Source of the DNA: Cyclobacteriaceae bacterium
GTDB taxonomy: Bacteria > Bacteroidota > Bacteroidia > Cytophagales > Cyclobacteriaceae
NCBI GenBank assembly: GCA_029882725.1
Contig: JAOUKG010000205.1
Span: 1-5,879 of the forward strand
DNA length: 5,879 bases
Direction of reading: 5' to 3'
This document shows positions 1 through 4,289 of this stretch, one piece after another (the stretch's first letter is position 1; the number at the start of each line of letters is the position of its first letter). Under the pieces are notes generated by a model that ran no database searches, was not told the DNA's origin, and saw nothing but the letters and a program-made list of their open reading frames with translations. The position numbers were made by a program, and so were the translations under genes.

Positions 1-667
1 CTCCTGGTTTACGGTGTTTTCAGCCACCTTAGGCTCGTTGACTGTTTTTATGGTAGTATTGATAGTGAGTATCAGGGTGAAAGACAGCATGACCTTGCTT
101 ATTTTTGGATTGATGTTAGGTAGTGCTACGGGCGGAATTGTTGCAGTATTGCAATATTTCAGCAAAGCCGAAGACATACAAGTTTATTTGTTGTGGACAT
201 TCGGAAGCCTTGGTGGGGTAACTTATGAGAAACTAGCAATTTTAGCTCCCATGGTCATTGCGGGGATTTTGATTGCCACGATGCGAATAAAATCGCTAAA
301 TGCAATGCTTTTGGGGGAGGAGTATTCCAGATCATTGGGGGTAAATATATTCTCTTCGCGGTTGTGGATAATTATTGCTACCTGTATTATGGCCGGGGCA
401 ATTACGGCATTTTGCGGACCCATAGCCTTTATTGGTATAGCAGTTCCTCACTTTGCCAGGATGCTTTTTATGACTTCCGATCACAAGAGGATACTTCCTA
501 TGAGTCTTTTACTGGGTGCCATAGCACTTCTTTTTTGTGATATTATTTCACAGTTGCCCGGAAGTGATGAAGTTTTACCTATTAATGCTGTTACAGCTGT
601 TTTTGGCGCCCCCGTAGTGATTTGGCTGATCATTAAAAGGGGAAACATAAAAAGGTCGTTGGGATGA
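1..667 (+). CDS. FecCD/BtuC-family ABC transporter permease, 5'-truncated
   Basis: Inner-membrane permease of an importer for iron-siderophore, haem or cobalamin; the substrate cannot be read from this part. The reading frame is open to the left edge (codons from base 2 read S-W-F-T before the GTG at 14), so that GTG is an internal valine, not the start. About 221 residues are visible against a usual 320-340, so roughly the first third (the first few membrane helices) is missing. Counting from the GTG at 14, family landmarks are the W-x-x-GSL segment (61-65), the LNAMLLGEEYSRSLGV stretch (95-110, the cytoplasmic coupling region that contacts the ATPase), FCGPIAFIGIAVPHFARML (133-151), and the C-terminal GA-x-x-LLFCD (168-175) and FGAPVVIWLI (197-206). 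The hydrophobic segments alternate as expected for a polytopic protein. The stop overlaps the ATPase start (ATGA at 664-667), indicating translational coupling. Family is certain; substrate is unknown. Confidence 0.95.
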   Translation, partial: SWFTVFSATLGSLTVFMVVLIVSIRVKDSMTLLIFGLMLGSATGGIVAVLQYFSKAEDIQVYLLWTFGSLGGVTYEKLAILAPMVIAGILIATMRIKSLNAMLLGEEYSRSLGVNIFSSRLWIIIATCIMAGAITAFCGPIAFIGIAVPHFARMLFMTSDHKRILPMSLLLGAIALLFCDIISQLPGSDEVLPINAVTAVFGAPVVIWLIIKRGNIKRSLG

Positions 668-1653
668 AAAAGGTTATACAAACACAAAATCTTTCCATTG
701 GCTACAAATCGGGTAAGCATTCAAAAAAGATTTTGGAAAACATCAATCTGGATGCTTCAGAGGGAGAATTTATTGTGTTGTTGGGATTAAATGGATCCGG
801 GAAATCTACGTTAATCAGGACTTTGGCGGGAATTCAGCCTGTTCTGGATGGACAGGTTGAGCTGGGAGGTGAAGATATTACTTCAATGAGTGATGAGCAC
901 CGGGCCAGGGCTCTTAGCATCGTACTTACACACAATGAAACAACAGGCATGATCAGAGTGCGGGATATGGTTGGTTTGGGGCGTTATCCTCATACCAATT
1001 GGATGGCCGTATTTTCAGAAACTGACGAACAACAGGTAGAAAGGGCCTTGAAATTGACCTCTCTGGAGGAGATTGCAGACAGTTATTTTCATGAATTAAG
1101 TGATGGTCAGAAACAAAAAACAGTGATTGCCCGTGCCATAGCACAGGATACCGATATCATTTTTCTGGATGAACCCACCAATCACCTGGATATAGGAAAT
1201 AAGGTAGAGATTATGCGTCTTTTACTCCATTTGGCAAGAAATAGCGGAAAAACGCTTATCATGAGTACACACGATATCGATTTGGCCACCCGAATAGCCG
1301 ACAAAGCCTGGGTAATAACCAGGGAAGGGGCTATTTGTAGCGGAATTCCTGAGCAATTTTTACTTGAGGGTACATTGGAGCAACTTTTCGCAACGGAAGG
1401 ATACGATCTGTTGTCGGGAGAATTGGAAACCGGCAAGATGCAAGGTGTAAATATTTTTGTGGAAGGCATTGAAAGTGGAGCTTCTATTACGCGAAGGGCC
1501 TTGAAAAGGGTGGGTTATTCCTGGGTGGAAGACAGGGAAAGGGCAGATAAAATTATTCATGTGGGAAAGTTGGAAACAAGATATTTCTGGGAATTTGAAG
1601 GAGAGGAATTGGATACATTGAAGAAGCTATTGGAGAAAATTAAAAAGGTCTGA
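664..1653 (+). CDS. ABC transporter ATP-binding protein, FecE/BtuD-type, with C-terminal extension
   Basis: Cytoplasmic ATPase driving the importer whose permease lies directly upstream (4-bp ATGA overlap; a weak AAAGG at 651-655 is 8 nt before the ATG). Of 329 residues, about 1-255 form the nucleotide-binding domain: Walker A GLNGSGKST (41-49), signature LSDGQ (145-149, D for the usual G), Walker B IIFLDE (165-170), D-loop NHLD (173-176) and H-loop His203. VGLGRYPH (103-110) is typical of the iron/B12 importer subfamily. Where the Q-loop glutamine is expected (IVLTH, 86-90) I see Thr/His; I recall similar VLTE versions in Bacteroidota homologues. About 75 residues (255-329) follow the usual end of the domain, with a ITRRALKRVGY segment (275-285) and a charged, lysine-rich end. 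The final Val and the stop codon lie inside the left arm of an inverted repeat, so the original C-terminus may have been slightly different. Substrate is not determinable. Confidence 0.95.
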   Translation: MKKVIQTQNLSIGYKSGKHSKKILENINLDASEGEFIVLLGLNGSGKSTLIRTLAGIQPVLDGQVELGGEDITSMSDEHRARALSIVLTHNETTGMIRVRDMVGLGRYPHTNWMAVFSETDEQQVERALKLTSLEEIADSYFHELSDGQKQKTVIARAIAQDTDIIFLDEPTNHLDIGNKVEIMRLLLHLARNSGKTLIMSTHDIDLATRIADKAWVITREGAICSGIPEQFLLEGTLEQLFATEGYDLLSGELETGKMQGVNIFVEGIESGASITRRALKRVGYSWVEDRERADKIIHVGKLETRYFWEFEGEELDTLKKLLEKIKKV

Positions 1654-1834
1654 ATCAGGATTTTCAGGATTAGAGGATTTTCAGGATAAATTATTTGATG
1701 GGTTGGTATTTGGATTTTACTTGGATTAAAAAACATATTGCAGATTACTTATGGTAAGTTCAGAATAGTCCTTTTACCCTATAATCCCAGACTCATCTTG
1801 CCCATCCTTTCATCCTGTAAATCCTGATTCAGAC
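1648..1834. repeat. MITE/REP-like element bounded by 31-bp imperfect inverted repeats
   Basis: The left arm 1648-1678 (begins GTCTGAATCAGGATTTTC) and the reverse complement of 1804-1834 (begins GTCTGAATCAGGATTTAC) agree at 28 of 31 positions by my hand alignment, with 22 of the outer 23 identical. The arms enclose 125 bp with no credible gene; the longest thing noted is a 19-codon ATG reading at 1698-1757. No target-site duplication is evident: the flanks are TAAAAAG on the left and AATAGTG on the right. The left arm contains the TGA stop of the ATPase gene (1651-1653). I recall repeats with this TCAGGAT wording as common between genes in Bacteroidota, which suggests a multi-copy, non-autonomous element, but this is memory and not shown here. 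If transcribed, the arms could form a long stem and might act in termination or mRNA protection. Confidence 0.75.
1657..1687 (+). repeat. Two tandem AGGATTTTCAGGAT units
   Basis: AGGATTTTCAGGAT occurs exactly at 1657-1670 and again at 1674-1687, a 17-nt period with a 3-nt spacer. The first copy lies in the left inverted-repeat arm and the second runs from its inner end into the interior. The right arm carries only a degraded equivalent of the second unit, so the element is asymmetric. Tandem iteration of a short GGAT-containing unit fits a REP-like repeat family. Confidence 0.75.
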
Positions 1835-1882
1835 AATAGTGTTTAGGGTAAAATTAAGGATTTCCATTTGGTAGCCATAAGT
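1747..1882. repeat. Second set of nested short inverted repeats around the right arm
   Basis: ACTTATGG at 1747-1754 pairs with CCATAAGT at 1875-1882, and TTTTACCCT at 1772-1780 pairs with AGGGTAAAA at 1845-1853. Both pairs are perfect and share nearly the same centre (about 1813-1815), which differs from the centre of the 31-bp arms (1741). The right 31-bp arm sits inside them. The sequence between the two pairs shows only loose similarity. They could be remnants of an older, diverged palindromic repeat, or chance matches in AT-rich DNA; two concentric pairs make pure chance somewhat less likely. Confidence 0.4.
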
Positions 1883-1948
1883 TTATTTAAGCATCCTGTT
1901 TTAATTTCAAGGTAAATAGATTAAAAAAACAATATAAATAAAAGAAAA

Positions 1949-1966
1949 ATAGTGTAAATACACTAT
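1949..1966. promoter_or_regulatory. Perfect 18-bp palindrome, candidate operator
   Basis: ATAGTGTA (1949-1956), two spacer bases AA, then TACACTAT (1959-1966) form a perfect 8-2-8 inverted repeat ending 63 bp before the ATG of the barrel gene. Perfect symmetry with a short spacer is the usual form of a binding site for a dimeric repressor or activator; I cannot say which regulator family. It could also form a small cruciform or RNA hairpin, but it is AT-rich and lacks a following T-run, so a terminator is less likely. Confidence 0.5.
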
Positions 1967-1980
1967 ATAATTATCTATGG

Positions 1981-1988
1981 TATGTTTA
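1981..1988 (+). promoter_or_regulatory. Possible Bacteroidota-type -7 promoter element
   Basis: TATGTTTA matches the Bacteroidota -7 consensus TAnnTTTG at five of its six specified bases. It lies about 40 bp ahead of the barrel-gene ATG. No good TTG is found at the expected -33 distance; that position falls in the palindrome at 1949-1966. If this promoter is real, a protein bound to the palindrome would overlap its upstream element. AT-rich sequence gives many such matches by chance. Confidence 0.25.
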
Positions 1989-2029
1989 TTGTTATATTGA
2001 ATATGTGTTAAAATGTAAATTATATAATC

Positions 2030-3301
2030 ATGAGAAAATTAAAAGTAGTAAGTGTTTTACTTTTTATTTTATTTTTATTTTTTGACCTGCACGCTCAAGG
2101 AATTGATAGATTATCAGAGTTGAAGTATCTCAGAAATGATAGTAATTTTTATTTGATAAGGCATAAATTGGTTTTAAATCCAAATTTCTATTTTTTCAAT
2201 GACTATAATTCAATTCAGGGCAATCTAAATAATATAAGTTTATTACCGTCAGGATCTTACAATCTGGAGTTTAATAATAAACATATTCAATCTTCAAGTT
2301 CAGCCAATTTATACGGTGGATATTATTTCCAAAAATCAGACATTGATTCAATAAAAAACTGGAATTCCCAAACAAATTTATTTAGTGAAACTCGATTTTA
2401 TTTGAGTGGTTTGGACGGTTTTGTATTATTAAAGCCCTATTTAAAAGATAGAAGGAATAATAATTTGTTCAGGGAATCAAAGTCTTCCATTTTGTTTTTT
2501 AATCTGGCAGTAGGTCCCGGTTTTGGTAGAATTAATTATATACAAGATGAAACACAATTATTATATCTTTTGCATGACTTAGACGCTGATGGTTTTTTGG
2601 CAAAAGGTATTGATGATTCTCAGTTTTATAACCTTTTAGGGACACTTCGAAACATAAAAAATGAAAGGGTTCTTCGTACAAGAAAGCTTACTAAAAGGGA
2701 GATTAAATCTTTAATGGAAAGTTTTGACGAGCAAGTTCTCAATGGTGAAACAGATCCTACTATTTTTTATACGGTTTATGATAATCTGTTCATGTATAAC
2801 CGGGGTCTCAGAAGATCTGGTTATAGGTTTGGTGTCAATTATGAACATACTTGGAATAAAAGTAAAAGGACTGATTTTGGGGTAGTAACATCAGAGATAA
2901 ATGATAGCTACGGAATGATTAATTTATACGGAGAAACACAATTACCATTAAGTTATAAATCTCATTATTCAGGATACTATTCAATAAATAAACCAACAGA
3001 AGTCTATTTGTATAATTTTCTTACAGTACACGAATATAGGTATGCGCCCAAATATTACATGAATTTGTATGGAGGGTTTAATTTAAGCGTAACTTCTTTT
3101 CTAGAGCAAATAAAAACAAGGGTTGGAATTAGTTTTGGGGGCTCTTACTTTCTAAGTTATCAGTTGGAAGCCTATGCGAATGGAAGTTTGATTTTGCCGT
3201 TTAATGATGCTATGGGGTATGATCCAATGAGGCAAGAGTTATTTCCTGTTACAGGACGATACGGTTTCTCTTTGGGTTTAAGGTTTAGACCTATTTTTTA
3301 A
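2030..3301 (+). CDS. Exported, probable outer-membrane beta-barrel protein of unknown function
   Basis: I do not recognise a named family. The 423-residue product starts with a clear Sec signal peptide: positively charged MRKLK, a hydrophobic core at 6-18, and likely cleavage after Ala22 (LHA|QG). No lipobox cysteine is present. The rest shows many short aromatic-rich, alternating-hydrophobic stretches, especially 290-423 (for example YYMNLYGGFNLSVTSF at 342-357 and RYGFSLGLRFRPIF at 410-423), and ends in phenylalanine, as outer-membrane barrels usually do. A VGPGFGR motif (161-167) is followed by a charged, probably helical segment (about 172-240) that interrupts the strand pattern; similar glycine-arginine motifs plus helical inserts occur in uncharacterised porin-like proteins, as I recall. 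The ATG is preceded by AT-rich sequence without a Shine-Dalgarno, which is normal for the phylum. It stands alone on its strand, and its DNA is visibly more AT-rich than the genes on either side, so acquisition by transfer is possible. Confidence 0.85.
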   Translation: MRKLKVVSVLLFILFLFFDLHAQGIDRLSELKYLRNDSNFYLIRHKLVLNPNFYFFNDYNSIQGNLNNISLLPSGSYNLEFNNKHIQSSSSANLYGGYYFQKSDIDSIKNWNSQTNLFSETRFYLSGLDGFVLLKPYLKDRRNNNLFRESKSSILFFNLAVGPGFGRINYIQDETQLLYLLHDLDADGFLAKGIDDSQFYNLLGTLRNIKNERVLRTRKLTKREIKSLMESFDEQVLNGETDPTIFYTVYDNLFMYNRGLRRSGYRFGVNYEHTWNKSKRTDFGVVTSEINDSYGMINLYGETQLPLSYKSHYSGYYSINKPTEVYLYNFLTVHEYRYAPKYYMNLYGGFNLSVTSFLEQIKTRVGISFGGSYFLSYQLEAYANGSLILPFNDAMGYDPMRQELFPVTGRYGFSLGLRFRPIF

Positions 3302-3329
3302 CAGATTCAAATTGAGTAGAAAAGAGTTT

Positions 3330-4286
3330 TTACCTCCCCAAATCTTCACATTTTATCTGTAACCTATCACAACTTCTTGTTCCCACTGCCAGGGAGATCC
3401 GTTCGTTCATTCTCCCGAAGGGGTTCATAAGGCTTTTTAAAAAACGATGAACGTGTTCAATATAGGCATCTTCCATGGGTTTTCCTGCCCATTCGTGCCC
3501 TCCTCCACAATCGGAAACCAGGTAGGAAGATACATTGAGTGCCTCTAATCGTTTTTTTATGTCAAAAGATCCATAAAGAGGAAGGTATCCGGCCTTATTT
3601 TCGGAACAATAGTGATGGGAAGCATATCGATAAGGCACAAGATTGTCGCATGTGCCGTGGAATAATTGGGTGGGGATAGCATTTTCCAGGGTTATCCAGT
3701 TTATCTCCGGGAGTGCACCTGCCATACTTATCAATCCTGAGTATTTAAAATTTTCGGGGAGTATTCCGTTCCGGGTTTCGTTCCAATAGGCTGCAGCTAA
3801 AACGGCTTCAGCTCCGGCACTACTGCCCGCCAGAATTATTTTTTGAGGTGAGATACCAAACTCATCGGCGTGATTGATTAAAAATAAGGTGCTTTGGTGA
3901 ATGTTTTTTGCGGCTTCCCTAAAGGTGTTCATTTTATTGTCAGCAGGCTGGTTGCACCCAAAAGATTGTCCTTTCATGGTTAAATGATAGGAAATGGCTA
4001 CTGTAACCCAACCCTTTCTGGCGAAATATTCGCAAAATTCCACCTGACTTTTAAAATCACGGCGACCGGCATAAAAACCCCCGCCATGGACGTACAACAT
4101 AACCGGACGACTGATATGGGGATCGTTTTTCGGTATGTATACGTCCATGAGCAGAGTGTCTGCATAATTGTGGGTTACTTTGAGGACTTCATACTGATCG
4201 GATTCAAAACGTTGGCTGAAACTATTCATCCATGTTGAGAATACAATCAAAATTAAAAGTCCTGTCGATTTACCCATAGTACCCAA
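3330..4286 (-). CDS. Exported alpha/beta hydrolase (esterase/lipase-like)
   Basis: Serine hydrolase of the alpha/beta fold, probably a carboxylesterase of the BD-FAE/Aes-like group, acting in the periplasm or outside the cell. Numbered from the TTG at 4286 (318 residues), it has a signal peptide (hydrophobic 9-19, likely cut after Ser24 in SFS|QR). Then come the oxyanion-hole motif HGGG (67-70), nucleophile elbow GSSAG (154-158, Ser156), a probable catalytic Asp214 in GTCDNLVP, and His264 in GGGHEW. The triad is complete. After about residue 288 a 30-residue tail (GRMNERIS and onward) does not look like part of the fold. Two starts are possible: TTG at 4286, with AGGAG 8 nt upstream, or ATG at 4277, which keeps the signal peptide intact. 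The gene begins 3 bp (or 12 bp) after the pruA stop, so it is almost certainly co-transcribed. Its substrate is unknown and nothing ties it to proline metabolism. Confidence 0.92.
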   Translation of the reverse strand: MGTMGKSTGLLILIVFSTWMNSFSQRFESDQYEVLKVTHNYADTLLMDVYIPKNDPHISRPVMLYVHGGGFYAGRRDFKSQVEFCEYFARKGWVTVAISYHLTMKGQSFGCNQPADNKMNTFREAAKNIHQSTLFLINHADEFGISPQKIILAGSSAGAEAVLAAAYWNETRNGILPENFKYSGLISMAGALPEINWITLENAIPTQLFHGTCDNLVPYRYASHHYCSENKAGYLPLYGSFDIKKRLEALNVSSYLVSDCGGGHEWAGKPMEDAYIEHVHRFLKSLMNPFGRMNERISLAVGTRSCDRLQIKCEDLGR

Positions 4287-4289
4287 ATG

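Larger units (their letters stand above)
1654..2029. other. 376-bp intergenic region between ATPase and barrel gene
   Basis: No gene is supportable here in any frame. Its left half (to 1834) is the repeat element. The middle (1835-1945) is AT-rich with the right members of the nested inverted repeats and nothing else I recognise. The right part (1946-2029) is very AT-rich and carries the palindrome and possible promoter of the downstream gene. I see no GC-rich hairpin followed by a T-run, so no standard intrinsic terminator for the transporter operon. Confidence 0.8.

Noticed and set aside
14..16. GTG as the start codon of the permease
   Set aside because: The frame is open to the left edge and the product lacks the first third of the FecCD family, so the gene is simply cut by the window.
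1710..1727. Repeated TTGGATT 11 nt apart
   Set aside because: Only two 7-nt copies; a single short direct repeat of this size carries little weight.
1698..1757. Small 19-codon reading frame (ATG...TAA) inside the repeat element
   Set aside because: Very short, no ribosome site, AT-rich composition and no recognisable peptide; most likely chance.
1857..1899. Further copies of the TCAGGAT-type repeat (AGGATTTCCA at 1857-1866 and CATCCTGT at 1892-1899)
   Set aside because: Only 8-10 bp of similarity without the outer conserved part; not separable from chance in AT-rich sequence.
1995..2005. ATATT-G-AATAT palindrome as another operator
   Set aside because: Composed only of A/T apart from the centre, as expected by chance in this very AT-rich stretch.
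3302..3329. Bidirectional terminator between the convergent barrel and hydrolase genes
   Set aside because: Only a 4-bp AAAA-GAG-TTTT pairing is visible, too weak for an intrinsic terminator. The 28-bp gap holds nothing else I can support.
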